Counted from the first letter of the stretch, positions 7,781-17,599 are shown. The stretch is 64,000 nt of DNA from Haloarcula laminariae (GCF_025457605.1 NZ_JAMZFY010000001.1:62001-126000); one strand, 5' to 3'. Numbers and translations are program-made. Notes: a model not told the origin generated them from the letters alone.

Positions 7781-7859
7781 GTAGCGTGTTTTAGTCTGAA
7801 CTATGATAGTTTTGTCGGGACAGCAGACGTGTGCTGGACTCACAGCTCTACGGCCCAAC

Positions 7860-7872
7860 AGCAAAATTTGCT
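7860..7872. promoter_or_regulatory. Short palindrome upstream of the integrase
   Basis: AGCAAAATTTGCT is an exact inverted repeat around a central A, about 80 bp before the integrase start codon, in AT-rich DNA. It could be an operator or part of a core site for the integrase. No second copy was noticed, so this remains a suggestion. Confidence 0.3.
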
Positions 7873-8078
7873 ATAAACTTCATATCGCTACATACAATGC
7901 GACAAACTTTCTGACCTTTTAGACTCAATAGAATACAAGAAGATGATTTGCCTTCCATGAGTGTGTCGGGTATAGGTGTACGAGCGTCCCGCTCACAGCA
8001 ATCTTTTCGCCGACTAGACAGCCGGCATCTCCCGAGACCAGTGACCGAAGCGCCTGTCGGTCAGAGAGTGGAATTATT

Positions 8079-8407
8079 TTACTCCGGCGAGAGATTATCT
8101 ATGTTAATCTCGAAGTTGAGCGTCCCGTTGATCACCTCGCGGTTGACCGGGACCTGTTTACCGACCAATCGCTCAATTTCGTCCGGACCAGCCCGTAGAC
8201 GTCCAGAACCCGTTTCAGATCGCAATTGGCTCCCCAGACTGGCGGGCGGTTGAGCCACTGTTCGAAGTCGGGGCTGCCCGGCAACTGGAGGTGGAGACAC
8301 ACTTCGTGGCTCTCCTCGGTGACCTCAACGATTTCAACAGTGTCGAGGTCACCATTCGATCGCACGCTGTCCAAAGCGTCGGTGGTGTTGTCGATATCTC
8401 CGTCCAT
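8079..8407 (-). pseudogene. Frameshifted hypothetical gene
   Basis: Two overlapping frames join into one protein. The first runs from ATG 8407 (MDGDIDNTTDALDSVRSNGD, then VEVTEESHEVCLHLQLPGSP and LKRVLDVYGL). The second gives GPDEIERLVGKQVPVNREVI and ends INIDNLSPE at 8079. One base is missing near 8196. Both parts are acidic and halophile-like, which supports one original gene of about 109 codons. I do not recognise the family. It could still be intact if the missing base is an assembly error. Confidence 0.6.
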
Positions 8408-8617
8408 GTACGGCCGTGGCGTCGCCCACGTCTAATCTCTTACTGACGACACGCTCGAAGAACCCGACAATCCAATTCGGGTCGCGAACGCATTGACACA
8501 GCCATCCAGTATTGCTTGACCAGTACGAACTGAAACAGTCTGACGGGGGGAGAGGTAAGTATTTTGCCCGTAGCAGTCCCAACGCTTATTGTTTCTAGTT
8601 TCGTAACTCTATACAGG

Positions 8618-9235
8618 ATGAGCTACGATACGGAACACGTACGAAACGCTGGGGACAGCCCAGGTATGATTACTGGCGTCCCAACGTTCACCGAATTACT
8701 CGATAATTCGGAGCTTGCTGCCCTCTATACAGCGGTTCGCCACGAAAAGACAACGACAGGACCAGAACTCATCGACACGACATCCGTCTCGAAAAAGACG
8801 GTCTATGATTATCTTCACAAGTTAGAGCAAGCTGGGCTTATTACCACGGTCGGTGAGGATGCAGGAACTACCGTGTATGCTGCTGAAGAGTTCGAACTCA
8901 CGCTGACAATCCGTGAGACGCAGGTCTCGATCACACCCGAGCTTATCGAAGTCATTGCACACCAAAATGAGCATCCTGCTATTGACCGGGTTCTCAAAGA
9001 CTACGGTATCATCACGTTTGCACTGGCATACGACCTCGTGAAAGCACACAGCGACGGTGATGTCACGATTCGGCAGATTGCGGAGCTCACGGATCTCTCT
9101 CCCGGTACTACATACGACCTCGTCGAGGCTCTCTATTCGATTTTGGATCTCGGTGACGATACGAGCCCAACGACGTACACGCCTACGGATTTTGATGAGG
9201 AGGATGACCTTCTCGAGGAATTTGGTGGCGAATAG
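8618..9235 (+). CDS. Winged-helix protein of an intact wHTH-PIN pair (probable antitoxin)
   Basis: A 205-residue protein. Residues about 18-95 form a winged helix: LLDNSELAALYTAVRHEKTT, then SVSKKTVYDYLHKLEQAGLI and a wing with TVYAAEEFELTL. A second HTH-like region (VTIRQIAELTDLSPGTTYDL) follows at about 150-175, then an acidic tail (DFDEEDDLLEEFGGE). Its architecture matches the protein at 3782-4318. It ends 17 bp before a PIN gene. By analogy with other antitoxins, the HTH part would repress the operon and the tail would bind the toxin. Start ATG 8618 gives MSYDTEHV. Confidence 0.75.
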   Translation: MSYDTEHVRNAGDSPGMITGVPTFTELLDNSELAALYTAVRHEKTTTGPELIDTTSVSKKTVYDYLHKLEQAGLITTVGEDAGTTVYAAEEFELTLTIRETQVSITPELIEVIAHQNEHPAIDRVLKDYGIITFALAYDLVKAHSDGDVTIRQIAELTDLSPGTTYDLVEALYSILDLGDDTSPTTYTPTDFDEEDDLLEEFGGE

Positions 9236-9252
9236 AGCTATCTTAGCGAGAG

Positions 9253-9813
9253 ATGTACACTGCCAATATTGCAGACACGGTGATGTTTCGTAATCTGGGG
9301 AAGGAACCCAGTACACGCTTACAGGTGCTCAAGGAAGCGGTAGAGGACGCTAATACAGAAATTTGGGTGCCAGCAGCGGTCTATCACGAGCTGTCGGACA
9401 CGCGTGAAACAAACTCACCGGCAAATCCATATCTTGATACAGCGATCGAAGAAGGCTGGCTTCGGGTAGCGACACCTCTGCCAGGAGATAGAGGTGAGGA
9501 GTTCAATCAGAATGCTAGTGCAGTCGAAAAAGCACGGATTGTCGCAGATGACTTTCTCAACCAGCAAAGCAAGTACCCAGTGACAAACAACTGGCGAGAT
9601 GCTGCTCTAGTCGCATTAGCAGTTCGATTGTTCGATGAGAACACCCGTATTCGTGTGATTACCCATACCGCAGACCAAAATCTAGCGAAGGCGTGTGCTC
9701 GTATTCCGCCTGAATTTGGATACTACGAGATCAAATCCCGATACTACAATCCTCCCCAGACAGCAAAAGCTGAATTTCCAACCGTCAACAACCTCACATG
9801 GGACGGCATTTGA
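9253..9813 (+). CDS. PIN-domain protein of the wHTH-PIN pair (probable ribonuclease toxin)
   Basis: A 186-residue PIN protein, longer than classical VapC (about 130). Acidic residues sit in the expected order: IADTVMF (Asp8), VYHELSD (Glu about 42), NNWRDAALVALAV (Asp about 118) and THTADQNLAKA (Asp about 139). The last 35 residues (YYEIKSRYYNPPQTAKAEFP...) extend beyond the PIN core. The partner is a winged-helix protein rather than an AbrB or RHH antitoxin. A degenerate copy of the same pair lies at 3358-4318. It looks intact. Confidence 0.78.
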   Translation: MYTANIADTVMFRNLGKEPSTRLQVLKEAVEDANTEIWVPAAVYHELSDTRETNSPANPYLDTAIEEGWLRVATPLPGDRGEEFNQNASAVEKARIVADDFLNQQSKYPVTNNWRDAALVALAVRLFDENTRIRVITHTADQNLAKACARIPPEFGYYEIKSRYYNPPQTAKAEFPTVNNLTWDGI

Positions 9814-10061
9814 GAATCGCTTCAGACGATTATCGGTCGATATCTAAACCTCTGTGTCAGTAGGACAACGAAAGTTGTGGCTTGTCGAATTGAAAGTGGA
9901 CGTGGAATATCTCCCCCGGCAGTCCTTCGTGAGCGGCTTGTGAACCAAATCAGAACCCGATCTGTATTTGAAACGAAGACCCCTTGACTCCTGAAAAAGA
10001 GTCCCAAACTTCCACTTAGGTAACCCGGTTTCAACAACAAGCTGCGACAGAATATCCAACG

Positions 10062-10463
10062 CTATCTTCGGTTCTCGATAACTAGTTCGGCAAGCCGCTC
10101 TGGCTGCTCAATAGCCAGCTGTAGGAGAGCTTCATGATATTCTCGCTTGGGTACGTCTCGAAGCCCCTCATCTCGGAGGCGGCGTTTAACCTCGAAATCT
10201 AGTGTGTCATCAAACTCAGTTAAAGTCTCTACAGTTGGATAGATAGCCTCCTGCTTGCTGTCCTCAAACGGAAATGCTGGGTGATCTAACGAACTGGATG
10301 ATGAGTCAGATGTAGTAGTGCCCTTGGTCGGGCTATGTGATCGTTCCGAGTCACCAGCGAGATTTGTTGATCCCTGTTGACTGGCAGCTTCTGGAGCCCC
10401 CGCACTTTTTGATTCCTTGCCGTCCTGCTCACTCATTGCCTCATCCAAATCATCAAACCCCAT
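10062..10463 (-). CDS. ParA partner protein (ParB-like adaptor, haloarchaeal type)
   Basis: A 133-residue protein whose start codon overlaps the ParA stop codon (TGATG), so the two are translationally coupled. The first 70 residues are a low-complexity Ser/Gly/Asp/Glu region and look disordered. The last 60 form a compact helical domain (TLDFEVKRRLRDEGLRDVPK, REYHEALLQLAIEQPERLAE). It lacks classical ParB nuclease or HTH motifs. Position, size and architecture suggest the small DNA-binding or adaptor partner found after ParA on many plasmids. That function is inferred from context only. Confidence 0.6.
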   Translation of the reverse strand: MGFDDLDEAMSEQDGKESKSAGAPEAASQQGSTNLAGDSERSHSPTKGTTTSDSSSSSLDHPAFPFEDSKQEAIYPTVETLTEFDDTLDFEVKRRLRDEGLRDVPKREYHEALLQLAIEQPERLAELVIENRR

Positions 10464-11347
10464 CAGCGAGCCACCTCCCCGGTTTCAACGATTTGGGCGA
10501 GCTCATCATAGCATGACAATTGATCGCACTCCGGGTCATAGTCTCTGAGCGGCACTCCTTCGTCATTCGCGTTGTCTATAGCTGCTCGATGTCGAATACC
10601 TGGTAATGGGCCGTCATATCCGCCATTATCAACCCGCTCCCAGTCAGATTCGGAGAGGTACGCGAAGTTGGGGACGTGCTTAGCCACAGCTTCCCGGGTG
10701 GTCATTTCCCGCAGAAGGGCCCGATCTCGTGTATCTTGATCGATGCGAGTAGAGAGGTCGGTCGGGACAACACTGAGGATGTTCAGGTCAAAGTACTCAC
10801 GCGCGTCCATAACCAACCGCTGGACGGTATTGGTCAGTCCAGTCTCGTAGCCATTCTCAGGTCGCAGTGGGATAATGATATTCCCGGTCGCGTACATCGC
10901 ATTGTCATTGAGTTTCCCCCGATTCGCCGGGCAGTCGATGATGATATAATCATATACCTCACCGAGAAGTTCATCAACTAACTCTTGTTTCAGGCGCGTC
11001 GTCCCCATTGTCGCTTCTTTTAATCCAGATTGGACATCTTCGAGTTCGACATGTGAGGGGAAGAGGTCGAGACCTTCAGCGACGCTTGTAATGTACTGCT
11101 GGGGATCGTCGCCATCAAGAAGAACGTCAGCAACGTGGTTTGTACCCCATCGATCTCCACTGTAAGCATCATCGTGGCCAAGAATTAGCGTCATGTGACC
11201 ATTGTCGTCAAGATCAACCAGGAGTGCCCGTTCGTTTCGATGGCCGAGTTCCCGTGCGAGATTAATCGCAGTGGTGGTTTTTCCAAACCCGCCTTTTAAA
11301 ACGCCGACCGAAACTGCACGAGGTTCAATACCTTGCGTACCACTCAT
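10463..11347 (-). CDS. ParA-family partition ATPase
   Basis: A 294-residue protein with a deviant Walker A motif KGGFGKTT (residues 18-25) near the N-terminus, a switch region LLVDLDDNGHMTLILG and a Walker B-like YDYIIIDCPANRGKLNDN. These define Soj/ParA ATPases that segregate replicons. ATG 11347 is preferred over an upstream TTG at 11389, because the upstream bases lie within an ordered repeat array (11355-11455) that is probably the operator or centromere. It is followed without a gap by the small partner gene. Confidence 0.92.
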   Translation of the reverse strand: MSGTQGIEPRAVSVGVLKGGFGKTTTAINLARELGHRNERALLVDLDDNGHMTLILGHDDAYSGDRWGTNHVADVLLDGDDPQQYITSVAEGLDLFPSHVELEDVQSGLKEATMGTTRLKQELVDELLGEVYDYIIIDCPANRGKLNDNAMYATGNIIIPLRPENGYETGLTNTVQRLVMDAREYFDLNILSVVPTDLSTRIDQDTRDRALLREMTTREAVAKHVPNFAYLSESDWERVDNGGYDGPLPGIRHRAAIDNANDEGVPLRDYDPECDQLSCYDELAQIVETGEVAR

Positions 11348-11354
11348 ATCTTGC

Positions 11355-11455
11355 TTACCTACCTGAGGTGGCTTAGCTATTTTGGTCAAGGTACCTAAGG
11401 TAACTAAGGTAACTAAGGTGGCTTAGCTACACCACCTGAGCCACCTTAGGTAAAT
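11355..11455. promoter_or_regulatory. Repeat array upstream of parA (candidate parS/operator)
   Basis: The sequence AGGTGGCTTAGCTA occurs twice in direct order, 50 bp apart (11366-11379 and 11416-11429). Between them three 9-bp tandem units stand head to tail: CTAAGGTAA (11395), CTAAGGTAA (11404) and CTAAGGTGG (11413). On the far side CCACCTGAGCCACCTTAGG (11432-11450) repeats the same core in inverted order. Such arrays beside parA genes serve as partition sites and autoregulatory operators. Confidence 0.75.
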
Positions 11456-11886
11456 TAGTACCTATTGTGGAAAATGAATGAATAGTCGACCACTAGACAA
11501 TTCGTGATTGTCTGGATAGCGAGGTCAACGAAGAATGGCCACTGGCCGAGTGGTTTTGTTTATTGGACTAAACGTAAGCACTTGGATCTGAGAAGAATTT
11601 CCCTGTATTTGATGATCTGAAGCCCCCTGATGGCCTTTTGAAGCCACTACTGTTTTAGGTAAACTGTATTTCGCTATACTAATTTTGGTCGCTGGAGTTG
11701 CGAATCCCCCGCTGAGCGTTCACGGATTCACCCAGTTTCGACCGGCTACCTCCGGATTCCTACCCCGATCTCCCCACCGAAACCTATCAGAAAAAGCGAC
11801 TACTAACGAGAACCCGGGGAATCAACCGAAAAATAGCGGCGCTGCCTACTGATAGCTCTGCCGACGGGGCGAACCCGGAATGAGCA
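11456..11886. other. Gene-free stretch between parA repeats and a degenerate IS
   Basis: About 430 bp with no supportable ORF. Near its left end AGACAAT...ATTGTCT (11495-11512) is an inverted repeat with a 4-bp spacer, which might be part of the partition or replication control region. The right part runs into the 3' end of the frameshifted transposase. I could not find the terminal repeat of that IS here. Confidence 0.4.
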
Positions 11887-13646
11887 TTAAATGAGTGTGA
11901 CCAGCTCCCGATCGAGCCAGTCAAGGAACCGCGACAGGGTGATTCGCGGTTTCGTCCGTGTCTCGATCACCCCGATTCGGTCCTGCGTCAGGAAGTCAAC
12001 CAAGAGCCACATGTTGTAGATGACACACCCGAACGCGAAATGGAACCATCTCACTCCGAATTCTTTCGACGTCGTCCAAGCAGCTGCCTCCTTCACTGAA
12101 GAGTATGAATTCTCAATCGCACCACGGTCCTGGTATTGCTCCACTTGATTTCTCGCCACCCGCCGATCTAACGAGAGCTCATCACTCACATCCAAACTCG
12201 TCAAGAACGGTTGCGGGGAGTCTCGCCCATGCACGTCATCGTCATCGTCCGGAGGGAGAACAACGACGGTCGTCGTCACCTCCGTGTTTGAAACCTCGTG
12301 TTTAACCGAACCGTACATCGATAGGTCCGGTTCCACGTACAGCGGGGTATCGTCTTCAGTGTCGTACCCACTTTTCTTCCGGTCGAACCGATCACACATT
12401 CGCGCGATTCGGTCGTTTTTCGCAGCCGGAATCACGTAGTCTAACTCCTTCTGCTCGAGCGTGTGGATCACGTCCGCAGCGTGGAACTCACGGTCTGCAT
12501 ACACCATCCGGATATTCACGTACTCGTCGGCAATCGAGAGAAGTCGGCGTGCAACATCACCAACGTAATAGGATTGATCCTTACCCGCGTACGCGCCAGT
12601 GTCTGCCCACTCAGTACTTCCAAGCGGGCATACCCCAACAACATAGTGCGTGTTCTCTCCGACAATCACGACGGTGGCGAATTTGTGACACCAATCGTAG
12701 CCTTTGTCCTCTGGTGTGCCTTGCACCCACTGCATCTCGTCACGATCGCCATAATACGCGACGTACGTGATGTCCAGCGCGATTTTTGACCGCACCCCGA
12801 ACCGTGACCCATCATTATTTTCGAGTTGCTGAAGACGCGGTTTCGCGCGAGTGTACGTCTTCCGCAGCGCGAAATTCATGACCCGGCCGATTTGTTCGAC
12901 GGACATTTGCTTCATCGACTCCAGAAGAGTCTCACCAGACGGCCCAGCCTCGTAGAACGGGTCATCGAGGTCAGGATTCGGATTCTTCTTGTCACCGAGA
13001 GTATCCCCAGCCCCGTTCGCCGCCGAGTGCTTGATGGCAGCTATCGATTCTAATTCGAGCAATTCGTCGTCATCGTAGATTGCGTCATCTGAGCGCGGTA
13101 ACGATATCGATGGGATAATCGCGTCATTCAGCTCATCCAGTACGTCACGACCTTTCTTCCGAAGGAGCCGCTGAACCGTTCGGTTCGACGGCTCTGAGTC
13201 ATCCTCATCAGCACGGTCTGCACCACACTGAGTGAGTTGACACCCAATGGTGAGCCGCGCTCAATAGCCACGTCTCGAATCGCTTCAGCCCCGCGCGTGA
13301 CGGTGTGCTCTAAGGTTTCAAATCGGTCTTCGACCCGACACGGGCGAAACGTTGCCGGAGACGGAAGGTCAGCCGGGTCAAATCCGAATGCTGCTGCGAG
13401 CTCGGGATCATCGCTCAATCGTGTCCGTAATCCACCGAGTGGTTCATCCTCGACCTCTGTCCACAGGTGCGACAGGAACATCGGCCGGAACGGTGTCCCA
13501 GTGGTCCACTCGGGGTGGGAGTCACCGTACTGATAGCGACTCACATCAAGCTCCTGTGCAAGCTCGACCCAGTCCGTCTCTTCATCGATGATGTCAGCCG
13601 CATTCTCAGCTAACGAATTGTGGTACTGGTTGGTGTCGTCGGTCAC
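11887..13646 (-). pseudogene. Frameshifted DDE transposase (IS4/IS5-like superfamily)
   Basis: The N-terminal part (from a GTG near 13646 with GGAGG eight bases upstream) reads FRPMFLSHLWTEVEDEPLGG and LSDDPELAAAFGFDP, typical of the N-terminal domain of IS5/IS1182-like transposases. The frame breaks near 13242, where one base is missing, and resumes as CQLTQCGADRADEDDSEPSN. The C-terminal part has ALDITYVAYYGDRDEM (Asp), MVYADREFHAADVIHTLEQK (Asp) and QYQDRGAIENSYSSVKEA (Glu). Without the lesion it would be about 580 residues. No inverted ends were identified, so the element limits are unknown. Confidence 0.8.
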
Positions 13647-13913
13647 CAGTACCCCCTCCAAGTGTAGGTGTTACTACGCGCTCTGCGGGTGGCGATCGTT
13701 TGGCGCGTAGCGGCGAGAGGCATTGCTTTCTCGCCGTGTACCACTCCAGACTGGAGTGTATGCATCTGGGTGTGATTACCGAAAGAGTCGGGATAAATGG
13801 CTGAAAGCAGCAGCTGATGTGCTATTCTCGGTCACCGTCAAAATCCGAACTAGAGCGAATCTGGAGTTAGGTCGGGTTCCTATGTCGTTCCAAATTAGAG
13901 CGGTACGCAACGG

Positions 13914-14504
13914 ATGAGTACGACGGTTGAGGAGTTCCTACAGCGAAAAGGCGGCGTCGGGCTGCTATCGGTGTTGAACGAAGCCGGAAAGACATATTCG
14001 GAAGTTGAATCGGAAGTGGCGATTACTTCTGACACGATTAGCAAACGGAAAGATGAGGCGCTGGACATCGGACCGATCGAAATCCAGCCTGCACGTCGGC
14101 ATGGTCGTACCCTGAACGAATACCATTTGACTGACTTCGGTGAAGCAGTCGCAGAACGATTGGCGGTCGAGGGTGTGGTGAGTAACTATCATTCTATGCG
14201 GATGCATCAACGGAAAGTCGAAGAAGGAACAGAGGAGGTAGCGGAGTGGTTAACCGAGAATCCGAATCACTTCCAGCATTTCCCAGAAGTCACCGAAGAA
14301 ACTCTCATTAATCGCACTGAGGAGAATGAATCAGTATCGGCGTCCGGCGGTCGGGACGATGTTGACCTCCCGGAGGAGGTTCCAGAATCGACTGATGGTG
14401 AGGATGCTGAAGATGAAAATGGGGATGGTCGGGTTCAGCACGAAATTTCTGATGTGGCGGAGTACGCGAAGGCCGATGAAGCCAGCAAATCTGACAAGGA
14501 ATAA
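13914..14504 (+). CDS. Winged-helix transcriptional regulator-like protein
   Basis: A 196-residue protein. Residues 1-90 look like a winged helix: RKGGVGLLSVLNEAGKTYSE, VAITSDTISKRKDEALDIG, then a wing containing RTLNEYHLTDFGEAVAERL. A helical segment follows, and the last 70 residues are a very acidic tail (VDLPEEVPESTDGEDAEDEN...). Haloarchaeal relatives are common near IS elements and on plasmids, and their target is unknown. It stands alone between IS relics. ATG 13914 is the likely start. Confidence 0.65.
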   Translation: MSTTVEEFLQRKGGVGLLSVLNEAGKTYSEVESEVAITSDTISKRKDEALDIGPIEIQPARRHGRTLNEYHLTDFGEAVAERLAVEGVVSNYHSMRMHQRKVEEGTEEVAEWLTENPNHFQHFPEVTEETLINRTEENESVSASGGRDDVDLPEEVPESTDGEDAEDENGDGRVQHEISDVAEYAKADEASKSDKE

Positions 14505-14563
14505 ATCCCGTAAATTACCAGGAACAGGTATGCTGAGGAGAAATCCTGTATACCGTTATTCTG

Positions 14564-14629
14564 GCTCTATTGAAACCCTATTCTTCAGATATATTTCTGC
14601 CTGAAGCAACCGTTCGATGAGAGCTGCGT
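14564..14629. repeat. 66-bp repeat, copy A (inverted relative to copy B at 25753-25818)
   Basis: This stretch starts GGCTCTATTGAAACCCTATT and ends CGTTCGATGAGAGCTGCG. It matches the reverse complement of 25753-25818 over 66 bp with about five mismatches and no gaps. The GGCTCT(G/A)TTGAA end resembles a terminal repeat of an insertion sequence. Similarity ends abruptly on both sides, so it may be a left-over IS end or a short MITE. Confidence 0.7.
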
Positions 14630-14789
14630 ATTGATCACCTGGATTCCTACCAATTCCAGATGATGTTCAGAACGCCTTGCAAGATCCAGGGCGCGAATAC
14701 GACACTCCAAATAACCGAACCAGTCAGAATTAGTGTTGGCGCCCTACAGACGAGGTATTTGATTTCATTACGTCACAGACAGGAAATGT

Positions 14790-15095
14790 TCAGTCCTCAA
14801 GGTAGGCATAGAGTTCTTCTTGGCCTTGTCCACAGTTCGGACATTGGTTCGGGATCTCGTCGATGTCGCCTACCTCTCCACAATTTGAACACCGCCAAAT
14901 AAGATAGCCTTCACCGTAGTTCTCGTTCGGAGCGTGTTCTAGGGAGAGTTTCGAGAAGTCGTCGTGTACATTTACCTCAACTCCGATGTCAGTAATTCCC
15001 TGAATTACACCAATTTCCACACCGTCACTGGTGTACAGCTTTTGTCCGGGTTTGAGCCTGACGTCGCTAGGTTGACTCTGTTCGTCGTGAGGCAT
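14790..15095 (-). CDS. Small rubredoxin-like zinc-ribbon protein
   Basis: A 101-residue protein in two parts. Residues about 15-50 look like a PRC-barrel-like beta segment (KLYTSDGVEIGVIQGITDIG). The second half is a rubredoxin-like knuckle: WRCSNCGEVGDIDEIP and NQCPNCGQG, with two CxxC pairs that would bind Zn or Fe. Proteins of this kind occur throughout haloarchaea, often near redox or copper genes. The electron-carrier or Zn-structural role is not settled by sequence. It precedes the CopB-type ATPase gene, with 186 bp between the two coding regions. Confidence 0.7.
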   Translation of the reverse strand: MPHDEQSQPSDVRLKPGQKLYTSDGVEIGVIQGITDIGVEVNVHDDFSKLSLEHAPNENYGEGYLIWRCSNCGEVGDIDEIPNQCPNCGQGQEELYAYLED

Positions 15096-15281
15096 AGGTT
15101 AGCTTGCACTCGATTTTACATAACTTCTGGGTGCGTACTGGCTTCCTTACTAAACAAACGCTGGGGTATCTCAAGATCCAATTCCACTGAGGCCATCACG
15201 CCAATTCGGACGTCTCCTGTAGCTCATCCCGCAGCCTACACAAGTTCATTTTGGGAGTATAATAGAGCCATTTAGAACAAA

Positions 15282-17537
15282 CTAGTCTGCTGGTCGTGTT
15301 TCCACCGGAGCGGAGCCTCCCGGTAGGCTTGGCAGGCTGAGGTCACTCCGACGGAGGAACTGTGCGTTGATAGCTACGATAATCGTCGATAGTGACATCA
15401 GAACTGCGCCAATCGCTGGCGAGAGGAGAATCCCAATCGGTGCGAGTACCCCCGCTGCTAACGGGATAGCGAAAATATTGTACCCCGCAGCCCATACGAG
15501 GTTTTCTTGCATCTTCCTGTAGCTTTTCCGGGAAAGAGAAATGAGACGCACCACGTCAACCGGATTGTTCTGGACCAGTACAATATCAGCGGCTTCCACC
15601 GCAACATCTGTCCCGCTTCCGATTGCGATGCCGATATCTGCCCGAGTCAGAGCAGGTGCATCATTCACACCGTCGCCAACCATTGCCACCTTTTTCCCTT
15701 GCTCCTGAAGCTCGATGATTTTCTTGTCTTTGTCCTCCGGTAAGACCTCAGCAAAATAGGTATCGATTCCCAAGTCGTCGGCGACGGCCTTGGCAACATC
15801 CTCGGAGTCACCCGTTAGCATCGCTACTTCGACACCCATGTCGTGAAGCGCTTCCACGGCCTGCCGGCTTTCCTCACGGATGACGTCCGCGAGAGCTATT
15901 GCTGCGACAGCTTGGCCGACACGAACCAGATAGACAACCGTCTGGGCGTTCGAACCTGCCTCTTCGGCAAACTCCTTGAGTTCGGTAGATGGTTCAATTG
16001 AAAGGTGGGTTAAAAGATTCGGCCCGCCGACGTGGACAGTGTCGCCGTTGGAAGTAGCACGAACCCCGCGTCCTTTGATGGCCTCGAAATCCCGTATTTC
16101 GGGAAGGGAAAGGTCTCGCTCTGTTGCCGCCTCACGGATCGCTTGAGCGATGATATGCTCAGAATCCCCTTCGATTGCAGCCGTTAACGCGAGTGCCTCA
16201 TCTTCGTCTACTCCTGAGAGGGTTTCTACCTCAACAACACCTTGCTCTCCCTTCGTGAGCGTCCCGGTTTTGTCAAAGACGACCATGTCCACGTTCCTGG
16301 CTTCCTCCATCGCAATACGATCGCGGATGAGCATTCCATTACGGGCCGCCAGCGACGTATTGATCGCAACGACGAGTGGAATTGCGAGTCCGAGTGCGTG
16401 CGGGCAGGCAATGACGAGGACGGTCACTACCCGGGCGATGACCTCAACATCGAATCCGACAGCGATGATCCAACCGACGGCAGTGATAGCAGCAGCAGCG
16501 ACGGCAACGTAGAACAACCAGCCCGCAGCTTTGTCCGCGAGCATCTGGGTTCGAGACTTACTCGTCTGTGCTTCTTCCACTAACCGCATAATCCCGGACA
16601 AGGTAGATTCGTCGCCCGTTGCCGTGACGCGCACCCGAAGGCTGCCCTCTCCATTGATCGTCCCACCGATGACTTCGTCACCCGGTTCTTTCGAAACGGG
16701 ACGGGATTCCCCCGTAATCATCGCCTCGCTTACGTCCGAATCCCCCTCCTCAACGACACCGTCTGCGGGAATATTGGCTCCGGGGCGAACGAGAACCAGG
16801 TCGCCCTCTTTGAGGTTTCCGACAGGCACTTCCTCGGTCTTTCCGCTTTCGGTGATTCGTTCGGCAGTATCCGGCAGGAGTTTCGCAAGTTCATTGAGTG
16901 CCCCCGAAGCCTGGCGCACTGAACGCATTTCGATCCAGTGGCCCAGTAGCATGATGTCGATGAGGGTCACTAGCTCCCAGAAGAAATCCATCCCAATCGG
17001 GGCAACCACGGTTGCGAGACTGTAGACGAATGCGACAGAGATCGCCATCGAGATCAGCGTCATCATGCCGGGCACCCGGTCACGGAGTTCCGGGAGAGCC
17101 ATCTGAATGAAGGGAACACCCCCGTAGGCGAAGACAACGACCGACAGCACGGGGCTGACCCAGACACTTCCCGGGAAGGCTGGCACAGAGAAGCTCAGTA
17201 GTTCTTGTAGCCCTTCGCTGTAGAGAAGGACAGGTATAGAGATAATGAGACTGACGAAGAATCGCTTCTTGAACATCTGCTCATGGCCGACGTGACTCCC
17301 GCCATGGCCACCATGTCCTCTGTGTTCAGTATCTCGGTCACCACCGTGTCTTTGACCCATTCCGTGTCCCTCATGCGTTGATGCAGTAGCGTGGTCTTCT
17401 AGCAACGATTGCTCGACAGGCGCCTCTGGATGAGATGAACCGTTCTGGATGTGATGTGCTTCATCTGAATTTTCTTCTGACGGGCGAGCAGTCTCACTAC
17501 TTTTATCATGAGTTTGGTGGTCGTTGTGATTTGGCAT
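15282..17537 (-). CDS. copB: CopB-type copper P1B-ATPase (CPH motif)
   Basis: A 751-residue heavy-metal P-type ATPase. The first 90 residues are His-rich ([31 protein letters not shown]) and there is no CxxC HMA domain. The transmembrane metal motif is C378-P-H ([12 protein letters not shown]), which defines the P1B-3 group. Members are described as exporters of Cu(II) or Cu(I). Other hallmarks are TGES, phosphorylated Asp422 in DKTGTLTKG and [10 protein letters not shown]. It sits alone on its strand, divergent from the His-rich gene at 17749. A TGTCCCACAA half-site lies about 60 bp upstream of the start. A close relative is at 57210-59540. Confidence 0.93.
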   Translation of the reverse strand: MPNHNDHQTHDKSSETARPSEENSDEAHHIQNGSSHPEAPVEQSLLEDHATASTHEGHGMGQRHGGDRDTEHRGHGGHGGSHVGHEQMFKKRFFVSLIISIPVLLYSEGLQELLSFSVPAFPGSVWVSPVLSVVVFAYGGVPFIQMALPELRDRVPGMMTLISMAISVAFVYSLATVVAPIGMDFFWELVTLIDIMLLGHWIEMRSVRQASGALNELAKLLPDTAERITESGKTEEVPVGNLKEGDLVLVRPGANIPADGVVEEGDSDVSEAMITGESRPVSKEPGDEVIGGTINGEGSLRVRVTATGDESTLSGIMRLVEEAQTSKSRTQMLADKAAGWLFYVAVAAAAITAVGWIIAVGFDVEVIARVVTVLVIACPHALGLAIPLVVAINTSLAARNGMLIRDRIAMEEARNVDMVVFDKTGTLTKGEQGVVEVETLSGVDEDEALALTAAIEGDSEHIIAQAIREAATERDLSLPEIRDFEAIKGRGVRATSNGDTVHVGGPNLLTHLSIEPSTELKEFAEEAGSNAQTVVYLVRVGQAVAAIALADVIREESRQAVEALHDMGVEVAMLTGDSEDVAKAVADDLGIDTYFAEVLPEDKDKKIIELQEQGKKVAMVGDGVNDAPALTRADIGIAIGSGTDVAVEAADIVLVQNNPVDVVRLISLSRKSYRKMQENLVWAAGYNIFAIPLAAGVLAPIGILLSPAIGAVLMSLSTIIVAINAQFLRRSDLSLPSLPGGSAPVETRPAD

Positions 17538-17599
17538 AGATGGAGTTCCCTGTAGCGGATTGCTGATGCGCTATCACCGTTAGCATAAGTATATTGTTT

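Noticed and set aside
7781-8078. Integrase attachment site or tRNA gene next to the integrase
   Set aside because: I looked for a cloverleaf or a repeated core near 6.4-8.1 kb and found neither, so no att site is claimed.
9844-10059. 71-codon ORF starting with TTG two bases after the ParA partner stop
   Set aside because: Position is suggestive of an operon, but the protein is basic and Lys-rich with no halophilic bias and no family. It is probably non-coding.
11360-11455. Repeat array as a CRISPR
   Set aside because: Units are 9-14 bp, partly tandem without spacers and partly inverted, directly at a parA start. This fits a partition site and not CRISPR.
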